This document shows positions 11,724 through 23,569 of a stretch of DNA of 64,000 nucleotides, in pieces; within the stretch, counting starts at the first letter, position 1; the number at the start of each line of letters is the position of its first letter. The position numbers and the translations under genes are program-made. Under the pieces are notes generated by a model, which worked only from the letters and a program-made list of their open reading frames with translations, made no database searches and was not told where the DNA came from. Source of the stretch: Chelydra serpentina (Eukaryota; Chordata; Testudines; Chelydridae); NCBI GenBank assembly GCA_037349315.1, contig JBAIAC010000010.1, forward strand, positions 29,366,001 through 29,430,000, read 5' to 3'.

Positions 11724-12407
11724 CAGTGGCGTAGCTATGGACATTTGGGTGGGTGGGCAATGATAGGGGATTGGGGGGAGATGGACATGCTGGCCAGGGC
11801 CCCCTGGAGCCCCAGGCGTGCATCCAGCTCCAGGAGCAGAAGCCACTCTCCAGCAGCAATGGCTCCCATCCCAGTCCCACGCCGGGCCTGGCTCCCCAAG
11901 CAGCAGGCCTACCTTTTTCAAGGATTCCTCTGCCGCCACGGGGGTCGCCTGAAGCTTGCCCTCCTCCCAGTGGCAGATTAGCCACTGGGCCAAAGGGGCA
12001 TGCCCCGGGGCCCCCAGCCAATTGTGGGTCCCTGGAAAAATGGGCACCCTGCGCACTCTACCTCCCTGCCTGGTGCTCCTGCTGGGGAGCAGGGTCAGGG
12101 CGTGAGGGCTTGCCCTGCTCCGCCCGCTCCATGGCTGGAAAGCGGGGCAAGCCCCCGCGCCACAACCCTGCTCCCCAGGTGGAGCGCCGGGCGGGCAGAG
12201 CAAATCCCCATGTCCTGACCCCATTCCCCGGCTGGAGCGCTGGGCGGGCACAGCTGGCCAAGCCCCTGACCCCGCTCCCCGGCTTAAGGGCTGGGCAGAC
12301 GGAGGGGGGCAAGCTGGGGCCGAAGCAGAGTCGGGGCTAGGGAGTGGGCCTGGATGCTAAGTGGGTGGGCTGTGGCCCCCCAAGGCCCACCAATGATTAT
12401 GCCCCTG
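11724..12407. mobile_element. Non-autonomous hAT-like element, GC-rich, probably composite
   Basis: The left end is CAGTGGCGTAGCTA. The right end, read inverted, is CAGGGGCATAATCA, an imperfect terminal inverted repeat. The 8 bases on either side are ATCGAGAG and ATTGGGAG (6 of 8 match), as expected of an old hAT insertion. A second internal start (CAGTGGCAGATTAGCC near 11969) suggests another element inside. All long frames here on both strands come from GC-rich repeat sequence. Confidence 0.6.
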
Positions 12408-13698
12408 ATTGGGAGTAGGAGGCATTTTGCAGAATGATACAGGAGAAGGGAGGTAAGTGATAGACTGAGAATTGTGGATGGAACAGATGCTGCCCCAGTG
12501 AATGTCAACAATCACCAGTAGCAATAGAAGTGGCAGAAAGTCAGACTGGAGTTTTTTGGGCCCTGTTCATGTTATAACTTGTAATCAGTTGCTGGCATGG
12601 TTGGCTGTACACATGGCTTGTGTTTGAACACAACAAGGTTAAAACTCTATTTGTGTCTGTGGTAGGTATAGTAACTGTGTTGAGCTAACCGTATTTTGCT
12701 GTGCCAGAGGCCTAAAGGTAGACAAAGCATCGTGCTGCAACAAGTTCAGCTTTTTTGCAGTGTGGACCAGACACCCTAACTAAATTTGTATAACCAGTTT
12801 GGCTAGTCCTTCTTCACTGCTCTGTGTGAAGTACAAAGCCCACACATTGCCCCACATGTTGCTGATACTAATCAGTCAGTGTGCATGTCCTCCAGTTGCT
12901 TTTTCCCTTACTGAGGTCCTGATTCAGAAAGGTATTTAAATGTGTGTAGTCTCATTGGCTTCAATGGGACAACTCTGGTACTTACCACCAGACATGTGCT
13001 TGAATAGCTTACTGAACAGGGGCCTGAGGCACTATGGGATAGTTGTCCAGATTTTCCCAGAATTTACTAATAGAAATATGGTAAGGCAGATATGCATACA
13101 CAGTATGATGGCAGAAAAACTGCTGGGAACACAAACTGAACCCCATTACTTGTAACCATTTATCAAATAAAGATGAAAAAGTGTTGCATGGACAGTGCCC
13201 CAAAGAGTTGGGGCCAAATTCACTTGTGAGTCTATTTGTGTAATTTACCCAGTCAGAGGAGTTGTACTAACATACTCTGCCTTAAATTGGGTCTTTACTG
13301 AAGAAAACTTCCCCCAAATTCTAACCAGTTTGAAAAACTCATTCAGCTAAACACTGTTAAACTAGATGGAGTGTAATATTGCCCCAGCGAAGATGAAGTA
13401 TTTGAGTTACTTTAAACTTGCTAAGCTACACTCACTGATGTGCATCTTTCACTCCATTACATCTGACTTTTGGATCTTATCATCTAGATCTGGAAGTTTA
13501 AAAATACAGAACTTGCGTTTAGTCTCTGTAGGTTCCATGCTGTAATTGAAATAGCATCTGTACTTTCTTCATGACTGTTGTGCATTATAGGAAAGTTTTA
13601 AGCCACCTGTATTATTTCAGCAATACACTCTTGAATGTATTATGTGAAAATTCATTCACATTGGAGATTGTTGTTCTTAGATAGTCTTTGATGCAAGC
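12408..13698. other. Intergenic sequence; short palindromic MITE-like motif
   Basis: At about 12908-13030 a stretch centred on CATTGGCTTCAATGGGA resembles a short palindromic repeat that recurs through the window. Otherwise no gene or RNA is supported. Confidence 0.45.
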
Positions 13699-14624
13699 TG
13701 TAGGGATATTAAAGAAGGTACTGAAAGTGATTCCCCAAGTGAAAGTAACTCCCCATAATTTGTCCCCCACAATTTAAACCTCATAGCATTACCAAGTAAA
13801 AGATCTCTTGGATCCCTTGTTAAACTTACAAGCTACTGTCTGTGTAAACCATTGATTGTATCTGTTCTCAGAAAGATACTGTATTACTATGAGAAACTTG
13901 CAAACAAGTTATTTGACTTTGTTCTTTATGCATGCTTTGTACCTAGAAACAGCATAGAAAGACCCCCCACCCTCTTTGATTAAAGGGCAGGGAGTCTCAA
14001 ATAAATTAGTACACACCCCAAAAGTGTTGAAGACAGTATGTTTGCTGATGAATGCTTGGTGTACATGAATGAATGAGCAGGGAGGTGCCGGCCTAGGAAA
14101 GGCGGCATCAAAGTGGGAACGACCAGACAACCCCCGGAGGGTAAACCGGGACCCACCCGATCATCTCAAAGGATGGGAAAAACAAGATAACATCTGACAG
14201 TGTGGAGCCACCAGGAATGCCATCAGGAATGTGCCATCTGCTGATTGATTCAGCGACAGCATGATGAAGCAATTCCCATAGACTGGCATAGGAAATAATC
14301 CCTATAAGAATGGCCTCTAAATACTGAGGACTTTGAATCTGGTTCTGCACCCAACCTCCAGGAGCATCAGATGAATCTGACAAGGACTCGGCTCCACCCT
14401 CATGCCCAGGTTACCTGGCCAGTAACTTGGCATGAGCAACTTCTAGGCTGGTAACTATGACATCTATACAGAACCTGTGTATGTGAATGAATGTGAAACT
14501 GAATGAAATGTTATAGCTATAACTGCCTGCTTACTATGATTCTTTTTGTATTCACAATAAATGTGACATTTTGTCTTATCCCCTTTAAAAAGATCTTGCT
14601 GGTTTTTATTTTATTGGTATAACA
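13699..14624 (+). mobile_element. Putative solo LTR
   Basis: The segment begins TGTAGGG and ends GGTATAACA, so it has TG...CA ends, with AAGC directly on both sides (13695-13698 and 14625-14628). Near the 3' end an AATAAA signal lies at 14556-14561, followed by T-rich sequence, in the order expected of R and U5. There is no coding region beside it, so it would be a solo LTR left by recombination. A 4-base duplication is weak evidence, so class and exact ends are tentative. Confidence 0.45.
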
Positions 14625-14728
14625 AAGCTTGCTTTTTCCTTATTTGCTGTTGCTTTTCCTGTCATAAAAACAGCATTCTCTTCAGCAGTACTAGAGGATT
14701 TGAGTGTTTTATAGTTAGTGGTCAGTTA

Positions 14729-14865
14729 AAGAACATAAGAACGGCCATACTGGGTCAGACCAAAGGTCCATCTAGCCAAGTATCCCGTCTTCCGACTGGC
14801 CAATGCCAGATGCCCCAGAGGGAATGAACAGAACAGGTAATCATCAAGTGATAATAAAAGATGAT
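14729..14865 (-). mobile_element. Old CR1/L3-like LINE 3' fragment (family with TTCTTATG tail)
   Basis: The segment starts AAGAACATAAGAACGGCC on the plus strand. This reads on the minus strand as a 3' end with an 8-bp repeated tail, comparable to CR1. The same sequence occurs at 28.72 kb and 63.29 kb, always joined to the same body (GGTCAGACCAAAGGTCCATC). Confidence 0.6.
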
Positions 14866-15032
14866 AAAAAGGAATTGAGCATTGTACCTTTTACCTCCTA
14901 AGGGAACAAGAGGCCACAATTAAAAACAAAAACCCACCCATTTCCCTTCAGTGAATGAACTCAGTTTTTATATGTAATACATATGCCTATGTTTTGTGAA
15001 AAATAAATCCAGAACTGGAGATTAATTTAGAT

Positions 15033-15870
15033 GAGGGGTGGGCAAACTATTGCCCGTGGACCATTTTAAGCCGGCCTCAAACTCCTACTGGGGAGTGGGG
15101 ACTGGGGCTTGCCCCGCTCCGGCGCTGCAGCTGGGAAGCAGGGTCAGGGCTGCGCCACACAGCTCCCAGAAGCAGCCACATGGCCCTGCTTCCCAGCTGC
15201 AGCCGGGGAGCAGAGTCGGGGGCTGCTCCACATGGCTCCTGGAAACCGCAACATGGCCCTGCTCCAGCTGGAGAGCAGGGTTGAGGGCTGCTCCACGCAG
15301 CTCTTGGAAGCAGCAGCATGCCCCTGCTCCGGCTCGTACGTGCTCCAATGGCCTTTTCTGGCACTCCAATGGGAGCTGCAAGGGCGGTGCCTGCGGACAG
15401 GGCAGCATGCAGAGCCGCCTGGCCGCACCTCTGCATAGGAGCCAGAGAAGGGACATGCCACTGCTTCCGGGAGCCATTTGAGGTAAGCGCCACCTGGACC
15501 CTGCACACCTGAGCTGCTCCCCGCACTCCAACCCCCTACCCCAGCCCTGATCCCCCTCCTGTCCTCTGAACCCTACGGTCCCAGCCCAGAGCACCTTCCT
15601 ACACCCCAAATTCCTCAGCCCCAGCACCACCCGAGAGCCCACACCCCCAGCCGGAGCCCTCATCTCTCCCCTCCCTGCACCTCACTCCCCCGCTCAGAAC
15701 CCACTCCTGCACCCTGAACTCATTTCTGGCCCCACCCCAGATCCCGCACCCTCAACCAGAGCCCTCACCCCCTTCTGCACCCCTACCTCAATTTTGTGAG
15801 CATTCACAGCCCACCATACAATTTTTATCCCCAGATGTGGCCCTCGGGCCAAAAAGTTTGCCCACCCCTG
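15033..15870. mobile_element. Non-autonomous hAT element, 838 bp
   Basis: Terminal inverted repeats are GAGGGGTGGGCAAACT on the left and AGTTTGCCCACCCCTG on the right. Flanking 8-mers are ATTTAGAT (15025-15032) and ATTTAAAT (15871-15878), 7 of 8 identical. The interior is GC-rich and internally repetitive (CAGCTGGGAAGCAGGG-like units), which explains the overlapping frames on all strands. Related copies begin at 30143 and 63254. Confidence 0.85.
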
Positions 15871-17040
15871 ATTTAAATCATATATCTTCCATTGGTGACA
15901 GAATCCTGCTCTCCACAGACATAGAGGGCTCTAAAGGCAGCAGAACTCAGCAAGGGAGAAAACTGCAGAGGCTCTGCATGATTCAACAAAAAGCAAGGAG
16001 GCTTGCAGGCAGGCCTGAGGAGGAGGAGTGGTGGTATGGCCAACTGTTCCACAACTACATGATCCTAACGATTAACTTAAAACCCCTCAGAAGGGAGAAG
16101 CAAGTGCCAGGGTTGCTACTTCAGCTAGGAGCACAGCAACTCCACTCATGTTCCATGGACATGGTGGGGGAGAAGGAGGAAGGAAGAATTCTCTCCCATC
16201 CATGAACGAACAGAGAATTGCTGTGCAAACCCCATTTGGCCTAGGTTTATACGTGGGACTGATAGAGCTGTCTATTATTAAAGTGGCCTGACACACTTCC
16301 CATTATAAAATCCTGTTTTCAGTTGCTTATAACGTTGCTGAATTTCATCTGTCTGGACTGAAGTTCTCCATGCTGGGTTTTTGCCTCAGGTTTAATTTTT
16401 TGGGAAAATTCCAGGCAAAACTTTTCAGCCATTTCCAAGTATAAGGCTAGGAGAAAATACATTGTTTTTCCCATGCTAAAAAAAATCCATTGATCTTTCT
16501 TTGAATAGTTCTAACACCTCCGTGTTTCGGAACAGGGACTTACAATTTCTGAGGGGACTGGCCTTAGTATCAGGCCATGTGCCTTTTGCCAGCCCTGTAA
16601 AAATCCCCCTGAATTTAGCCAAGTTATAATCCTTAAAAAAAAAAAATGTAGTGCACACATGCTCAGTAGAGACTTCTTTAGCGTTTAACAGCTAAAATTT
16701 CTAAAGAGCCCATCCTCACTGAGCTTGCTCAAGCCTCTCACTTCTCCTAGTGCAGACCATAATGAACATGCGCGATCCCCTCACAACTCGTACACATCCG
16801 CACAATGTGTGCTCCAGGACAGGGCTTCAGGAGCAAAACTGGATTTTCTCTTTAATGATTGCTCTGGGTGGGGTGGGTCCAGGCACTCTCTCCTGTGCTC
16901 TTAGTAATCCCCCTGCTTGCACCCAGGCATTGTGACCCATCTGATTTGAATGCAGAAGGAACAAAAGCTAGACTGGGGAGATGGAAAAAAGTAGATTGGG
17001 AGAAGGAGTCCGGTGAGACCATGGGCAACAGGTGAACCCC
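15871..17040. other. Intergenic sequence without gene
   Basis: No reading frame with recognisable protein features, RNA gene or repeat boundary was identified. A short A-run lies near 16635. Confidence 0.5.
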
Positions 17041-17259
17041 ACTTTTGGGGAGGCTAGCCCCCCAGCCCTACCTACCACCCAAGCCCCCCTGCACGGCCAG
17101 AGCCCCGAGTGCCCTAGCTGTACTGGGCGCCTCAGCCCCTGGCCGCCAGTCTGAGCTGAGCCTCTGCCGGCTTCAGGGGAGCGTCGGTGGGGCCTTGGTC
17201 AGGCCACGGCCTGGGTTAGGGGAGGTTTAGACTCCCCTGACCTTTGATATTCACCCATC

Positions 17260-17766
17260 ATGGGTGAAACTGAGACTGGAGTTGGGGAGAAGCCTGGAAC
17301 TGTGTGCCAGGGTGGGGACCTGGGAGACAGTTGGCAGGGGAGGACTGGGACTAAGAACCAGTGTGTGTGAGGAAATAGGAGTGTGGGGGAGGTGAGACAG
17401 ATCTGACAAGGAAATGGGGTACAGGGGGAGAACTAGGACTGGTTGGGCAAAAGAGTATGGCAAAGAGCCAGGTAGGGGGAGACTAAGATTGGATGCGGAG
17501 CGTGGGGAGGGAGACTAGGACTAGGAGCCAGTTGGGGGGAGGGGGAGGGAAGAGGCAGATTGGATGAGGAGAGGCAGGGAGGGAGAAAGTGTGAACAAAG
17601 AGTTGGGACAGGAGGACTCGCTGGGTAAGAAAACTAGGACTGAGTATGTGTGAGGGGTGACACTGGTAATGGTGGGTTTTAGGACTCAGACTGTGAGACT
17701 AGGGCTGACTGGGCAAGAAAACTGAGACTGGAATGAGAAGACTGAGGAGTAGAGACTGGGACTGCA
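17260..17766. repeat. Degenerate GA-rich tandem-like repeat
   Basis: Imperfect recurrences of GAGACTAGGACT and GGAGCCAGTTGGGG occur at roughly 35-60 base spacing. It looks like an old minisatellite or purine-rich repeat. There is no single clean unit. Confidence 0.4.
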
Positions 17767-17767
17767 T

Positions 17768-18480
17768 AGTGTCACAGGGTCCACTCACTCACTGCTGGTG
17801 GTGCCTACTGCAGGCCATCCTGGGGATTAGCTCTGGCCAGGCATTGCACCTTCCTCTGATGGGGTCTCTCCCGTCCTCTGCTCATCCTACAGATCCCTCT
17901 CATTCCAGGAACTGCAGCCTCCTCTTCATGACTCGGCCCTCCAGCCAGGTCACTATGTGGTTCTGGTAAGTAACAAAGCCTTTCCCAGACTAAGTTGTCC
18001 CAGGCAGTCCACAGTCCTTTGCTTGGTATTTGCCACATCTTCAGTGACTGGTAGGGGAACCTGGGCCCATCCTCTACTCTGGGTTCCAGCTCAGGGGCCC
18101 TCCAGTTAGCAGCCAACGCCTGCACTGCTATTCTTTGCTGTTATACCCCGAGCCTTCTCCTATCTTCCTGTCTCCCAACTCTCTGGTCTTGCCAGAATCC
18201 CAACTCCCTCCTCCCAGGGAGAAACTGTGGATCACCCTCTTCAGTCTTAACATACCTCCCTCCTCCCAGGAAGTGACTGCAGCCTGCTTTCCTGCAGCCC
18301 CCTTCTGTTGTCTGCTCCCTGGCTTTATGGAAGTCCTGCTTGTTCCTGCCCTGCTGAGCCTGCTCCCAATCAACCCCCTGCTCTCTGGCTCCTCCTCCAG
18401 GTGCAGCCAGTGGAGTTAATTGGCCTGCCTGGCCATCTTAATCCTTTCCAGTTTTGTGTGGATAGACACCCCATCACAGT
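17768..18480. repeat. Interspersed repeat family A, copy 1 (class unassigned)
   Basis: The segment runs from TGTCACAGGGTCC to CACCCCATCACAG, so the ends are roughly inverted. It shares blocks in the same order with 41.6, 57.5 and 61.3 kb: cataactcagccctcca-like, contains-ccagggctct-like, then caggtgcag and attggcc. It could be an LTR or a DNA element. No duplicated target was convincing. Confidence 0.4.
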
Positions 18481-18934
18481 AGGCGATGAGACTAGCACTG
18501 TGACAAGAGCTGGGGTATGGAACAGACAGGACTGTGAGAGGAATAGATTGGAGGGGATTGGAAGAAGGGGTCTAGCTTTGGCGGAAACAAGCATAAGAGC
18601 CTGTGCTCGCTACAGCATACTCCCTTGCAGAGCCTGGAATGGAACCCAAGACTCACCCTTCCTCTGCATCAGAAAACCCACTGGCAAAGTGTGTCTCCTC
18701 TCCCTTAAGTGCTGGTCTAAATGGATTATGACAGTTTACTACTGCTATCAGTTACTACCTTAGCTCAGGTGACTGAGGTATGTGCAGTGGATCTAAAGTT
18801 CCAGACACATGGATGCACCATGTGGGTGTCCACATGATGCCACAAGATTGAATTTCTGTTTTTCAGTTAGCTTTTTAAAAAACCCTAAGAAATAGTATAG
18901 GATCATGTAATTAAAGACTATTGTTATGCTATAC

Positions 18935-19140
18935 ACCAGGGGCCAAATTAAGATTGAACTGGCCACCTTAGTTCTAGCATTTTCTAACTTTTGAGTGCTT
19001 CACTTTGCAACATTAATGTTCTTTTAATGTAGCTTTGTGTGCGTAATAACTGCTATAAGCTTATAATTGATATTTTTATGCTTACTTTTATAGTAAATAA
19101 GGGGGTCATATTTTTGATGTATGTAATATGTGGTAAATCC
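18935..19140. repeat. Interspersed repeat family B, copy 1
   Basis: The core TAACTTTTGAGTGCTTCACT followed by TTTGCAAC and TTTTAATGTAG is shared with 30.74 kb and 43.29 kb. Class unknown. Confidence 0.45.
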
Positions 19141-19488
19141 AGGACTAACAGCTACAAAGGAGGGGGTAGTAATTAGTCCCAGGGGGTTAAAAGGCCTCTC
19201 CCTAGCCACTGAGGAGAGATGACTACGGGGAAATAAGGTTCAGCTGGGAAAGGGGTTACTAGGGAGCTAATTAGGTCTAGCTAGCTGCAACTACTGGAGA
19301 CCTTTTTAAACCCTCCCCTGTATGAATGGAGGGCATCACAAGCGTAGCAGGGAAGCTACCAGTAGGCTGAGAGCAGCAAGACACTGAACCCTTCCTGGAA
19401 GAAGGGCTGCATTTCCTCCCCAGAAGGGAAGGAAGACAAACACAAGGGACTGACCGGGGGAAGGTATAGCCGGACCCTGCGCTACCGG

Positions 19489-19612
19489 TAGGGTGACCAG
19501 ATGGCCCGATTTTATAGGGACAGTCCCGATTTTTTAGTCTTTTTCTTATATAGGCTCCTATTACCCACCACCCCCTGTCCTGATTTTTCACACTTGCTGT
19601 CTGGTCACCCTA
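19489..19612. mobile_element. Short palindromic hAT MITE (TAGGGTGACCAGA family), copy 1
   Basis: 124 bp with ends TAGGGTGACCAGA and TCTGGTCACCCTA. Target-site duplication is GCTACCGG (19481-19488) / GCTACTGG (19613-19620). Confidence 0.92.
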
Positions 19613-20218
19613 GCTACTGGTAAGGGTTTGCCTTGCCCAAGCCTGTGTCTCCAAGGCTAAAAAGGACTGAGTCTGCTGAGGAGCAGCAGGTACTTTGCCA
19701 CAAATAGAATTTGAAGATATAAACTATGACTGAATTTGAATATTTAAATACCTTCCCTTGGCTGTTCATTCCTTGACACACATACCTACCAAGAGAACTG
19801 AAAGCCAAGTCAGTTCACAGACACAAAAATTGTTAACAGGAGTTTTGACTGAATAAAGACTTAAAGATTTGGGGCCAGATCCTGCAGCCCTTACTCACAT
19901 TGAATATGAGTACAAGCTATAGAATTGGATCTTTGGCCCTCTTAGTCACAGATCTGACAGCACAATGTGTATAGGTTGCATCAGTAATCTTATGTAATAT
20001 GTTCCAATGCTGACCCTATTTAAATTGGTACATTTACTCAATATTTAGTTCTCAAAACCCTTTTTGCACCATGTGACAGTTTCAAATAATGAACTGATGA
20101 AAGAATGAAGTGCAATAAGAACAACTTGAAGACAAAGCCAGAATCAAGGTGTGAAAGAAACAAACAGCGTTTTATTGAGGAAGATTTTTCCAGAGATGTT
20201 CAAAGGCCTAGTTAAAGC

Positions 20219-20240
20219 TCTCTCTCTCTCTCACACACAC
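20219..20240. repeat. (TC)n(CA)n microsatellite
   Basis: A TC run is followed directly by a CA run. Confidence 0.8.
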
Positions 20241-20487
20241 GCATTATAACATTATATATAATTCATTTTTGGAGAGAATTACTTTCCATTTGACATGATG
20301 TAGTTGGGGCTTTGCTCTGATTTCGCAAACAAATAATTTTAACTAACATTTCTTTAAAAGTTAATATTAAAGAAGTAATTTCATACATTGTATGACCTCT
20401 TCTCTTATTCTCTAAATCTCTCCAAAATTACTGCTTTCGTATAATCTTCCTATGTTAATGTCCCTCCCTATTCATGAAATCTTTCTG

Positions 20488-20897
20488 CAGCAGTTCTCAG
20501 ACTATGGGTTGGGACTCCAAAGTGGGTCGTGACGAGGGGCGGCTCTACTAATTTGTCTGCCCCAAGCAGCTGCTGCCGAATTGCTGCCGCGGTGGGCAGA
20601 GCGGCGGAGCTGCCGCCGAATTGCTGTGGCGGCGAGCACGGACTGCCGCCGCATGCTTGATGCCGCCCCAAGCACCAGCTTGGAAAGCTAGTGCCTGGAC
20701 CCGGCCCTGGTCGTGACCCCATTTTAATGGGTCGCCAGGGCTGATGTTAAACTTGCTGGGGCCCAGGGCTGAAGCCTCAGGGCTTTGGCCCCCCTGCCTG
20801 GGGTGGTGGGGCTCAGGCTTGGCCTCCGCTCCTGGGGTCCTGTAATCATTTTTGTTGTCAGAAGGGATCGCAGTGCATTGAAGTTTGAGAACCCCTG
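20488..20897. mobile_element. Old hAT-like element interrupted by a second MITE
   Basis: The left end CAGCAGTTCTCAGACT and the right end TTTGAGAACCCCTG form an imperfect inverted repeat. Another element sits inside at 20534-20709. No duplicated target remains visible for the outer copy. Confidence 0.6.
20534..20709. mobile_element. hAT MITE (CAGGGSCGGCYC ends), nested
   Basis: 176 bp inserted inside the 20488-20897 element. The host sequence GTCGTGAC is perfectly duplicated at 20526-20533 and 20710-20717. The ends (GAGGGGCGGCTC and CCGGCCCTG) resemble those of the larger element at 21501-22276. Confidence 0.9.
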
Positions 20898-21500
20898 GTA
20901 GAGTATCCCTTTTATTGGGTGAAATCTGGGTCCAAGTGAGGTCAATGAAAAAACTTCCAAAGACTTCAAAGGGGTCAGGATTTCACCCATAATATTTTTC
21001 TGAATCAGAGTGGGAGGGACCATAGGTTTATTGCATGTAAAGCAAAGTGTACACTTTAAAAGCATTCTATAAATTATAATAAGCAGCCATAAAAGAAAAC
21101 CCTATATTTCTGAGTACAAGATTTGTTCCTCTTTTTCCCTCTCTTTTTCACATCCATCTAGATCGATCTCTTTGGTAGTATTGATCAGTTAGGCCTGGAT
21201 CCTAGCACCCATTTAAGGCTATCTGCAGGATCAGAGGATTGGATACTTTCTTGCTTTCCCTCTTCAAACATAGTGTTCCTTCACAAGGCTGACTACATCA
21301 CAAGATTTCAGGGACACAGCTTTCTCCTTTACACTGGAATGAAGAAAATAAATGAAACAATTTAGAAAATAAAAACCAATATAGCAAAGATCTAGAAATA
21401 AAATTGCTTGTTAATGTAACTGCATGGGTTATCAAGGACATATTCTGGCTGGCATAACATAAGACATTGAGAATTAAGTAAACCTGTAAGCTGTTTCAGC
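20898..21500. other. Intergenic sequence without gene
   Basis: No gene is supported. A weak MITE-like motif (GGTCAATGAAAAAACTTCC) lies near 20940. Confidence 0.45.
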
Positions 21501-22276
21501 CAGGGCCGGCCCTAGCTTTTTGGCCGCCCCAAGCAAAAACAAAAACCCACAAGCGCCGCCCCCCCCCCAACGCTGGCCAACCCCCCCCACAACAACGCCG
21601 CCCCGCCAAAATGCGGGGGGGGGGTACGCGGGGAGGGCGGCATGCGTGCCGCCCCGCTCCCCCTGCCAGTGGGGAGCGCGGAATGCCTGCCGCCCCACTG
21701 CCCCGGCGGTGAGCGGAGCACGCCGGCTGCCCCGGCCGGGGCGCTGGCGGGGAGCGGAGCACGCCGGCTGCCCCGCTGCCCCGGCCGGGGCGCTGGCGGG
21801 GAGCGGAGCACGCCGGCGACCCCACTGCCCCGGCTGGGGCGCCGGCGGGGAGCGGAGCACGCCGGCGACCCCACTGCCCCGGCTGGGGCGCCGGCGGGGA
21901 GCGGAGCACACCTGCTGCCCTGGCGGGGAGCGGAGCACGCTGGCCGCCCTGCTGCCCCGGCCGGGGCGCCGGCGGGAAGCGGAGCATGCCGGCTGCCCCG
22001 GCGGGGAGCGGAGTACAACGGCTGCCCCGCTGCCCCGGCCAGGGCGCCGGCGGGATGCGGAGCACACCTGCTGCCCCGCTGGGGAGCGGAGCATGCCCGC
22101 TGCCCCGGGCGGGGCGCCGGCGGGGAGCAGAGAACGCCGGCTGCCCCGGCAGGGGCGCCAGAGGAAGATTTTTTTTTTTTTAATTTACAAAAAAACCTAC
22201 AAACCTTGAGTGCCGCCCCCCTCCAGGTGCTGCCCCAAGCACGTGCTTGGTAGGCTGGTGCCTGGAGTCGGCCCTG
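21501..22276. mobile_element. hAT MITE carrying an expanded GC-rich minisatellite
   Basis: The ends are CAGGGCCGGCCCTAGC and, inverted, CAGGGCCGACTCCAGG. Flanking 8-mers are GTTTCAGC (21493-21500) and GTTCCAGC (22277-22284), 7 of 8 identical. The relative at 20534 is only 176 bp; the extra length here is the minisatellite at about 21640-22160. Confidence 0.85.
21640..22160. repeat. GC-rich minisatellite, about 11 units
   Basis: The motif GGGGAGCGGAGCACGCCGGC recurs about eleven times, at alternating spacings of roughly 33 and 63 bases, joined by CTGCCCCGG-type linkers. All the long A/P/G-rich frames on both strands here are translations of this array. Confidence 0.9.
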
Positions 22277-22404
22277 GTTCCAGCAAAACTGCAGTTAACA
22301 ATGCACTGTGCGACAGACCAGTTAACCGAGAGAGGAATGAAATGTTCATCCAGAAACATTTGCTGACTGCAACATCATTGGTGGAGACTGTTACCTTCAC
22401 CCAT

Positions 22405-22615
22405 TAGGGCACCCCACCTTTTCCTAGTCCGCAGGGCTCCAGGAGTAACCCAGTTAATTTAGGCACCCCCATCTTGTCCCAATTTATAGGGCTCCAGGCA
22501 AAAAGCACCTACCCTTACCCAAGTGGTAGGGCTCAGGTTGTAACTAACCTGGTCAATTTAAGTACCCACACCCTTTCCCAATACGTAGGGCTCCGGGTGT
22601 ATACTACTTCTGCAG
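22405..22615. repeat. Degenerate tandem repeat, about 75-80 bp period
   Basis: The block GGGCTCCAGG preceded by a CCC-TTTTCC-type run recurs about three times, with TTTAGGCACCC/TTTAAGTACCC between units. Origin unknown. Confidence 0.5.
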
Positions 22616-23324
22616 GTTTGCAGGAACTTTTATTAGTGAAAGAGCCTTACACAGTAATATACTACATAACCTCTATATATTAACAGTTACCAACGCTACA
22701 CATACAGTGCCCACCCCTCCCAATAAGGCAGATTAACTTTTTTTGATGGCCAGTCAGGATCAGGTCCATCTGGGGGACTCCAGTTTCTGCAAGGTGTTAT
22801 CGACAGAGTGTTGAGGTCTGGCAGCTCTGATCTTTGGGGCTGTGTCCTGGAGCTGGTTCCCGAAGAACTTCCTTTTGGGCCTCAGTTTATATAGTGAAAT
22901 TTGAGTCCTGTTTAGCTGTACCTTAATCAATCATTATACAAAATTTTACTAACCAATCCTAACAGTGTAACAAAATTCTCTAACCAATTCTACCCCACCA
23001 CCTTAATTAATTTACACCTAGCAAAATTAATTATGTAACAGACAGAAACAATTAAAGAACCAGAGACCATACAGATAAACAATAGGGAAGTGGGGACCAT
23101 AATGACAAAACAATAAAGAAATGAGGATTTCACAACCACAAATATTGATAAGTGATTTCTTGACAGACAGAATGCCCTCAAACTAAGTTTTTATCCATCT
23201 TAAGATCTGTTTCTTTATCTGGTGATAGTGAGTGCTATTAGGACAGGCTCTCCTTCTTAACAGTCTGATATTACATTGTTTTAATGTAATTTAGATGGAA
23301 TGTGAGGATGAGACTTCCTGCTTA

Positions 23325-23425
23325 TTAGCTAATGGCTGCTGTCGGCTGCTCTTTTAATCTGGCTGCAGACGAAGGCCTTAGGCTTTAGGCCTTACCGTAC
23401 GGCTGCAGACAAAGGCCTTATTCTT
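23325..23425. repeat. Local direct repeat GGCTGCAGAC(G/A)AAGGCCTTA
   Basis: Two near-identical 20-mers (about 23361 and 23401) flank a short CTTTAGGCCTTA stretch. Confidence 0.6.
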
Positions 23426-23569
23426 ACAGAGATGGTATGGAAGATCAGATGGGTCAGGACTGAGGCTCCTCTTGGGCTCTTGTCTCTCTCATGATTTATG
23501 CAATTTTTATTATCTCCTCAATAGATTTGCTGCAATGCTGTATTACTGTTACTAATTAATGTTCTAGAA

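Noticed and set aside
11454..12340. 265- and 195-codon frames
   Set aside because: They span a hAT element and its flank, with low-complexity proline-rich products.
15038..15663. Overlapping 109-192-codon frames on both strands
   Set aside because: They fall inside the hAT element at 15033-15870 and translate its internal GC-rich repeats.
21474..22253. Overlapping 168-229-codon frames in all phases
   Set aside because: They are translations of the minisatellite; period and composition explain them.
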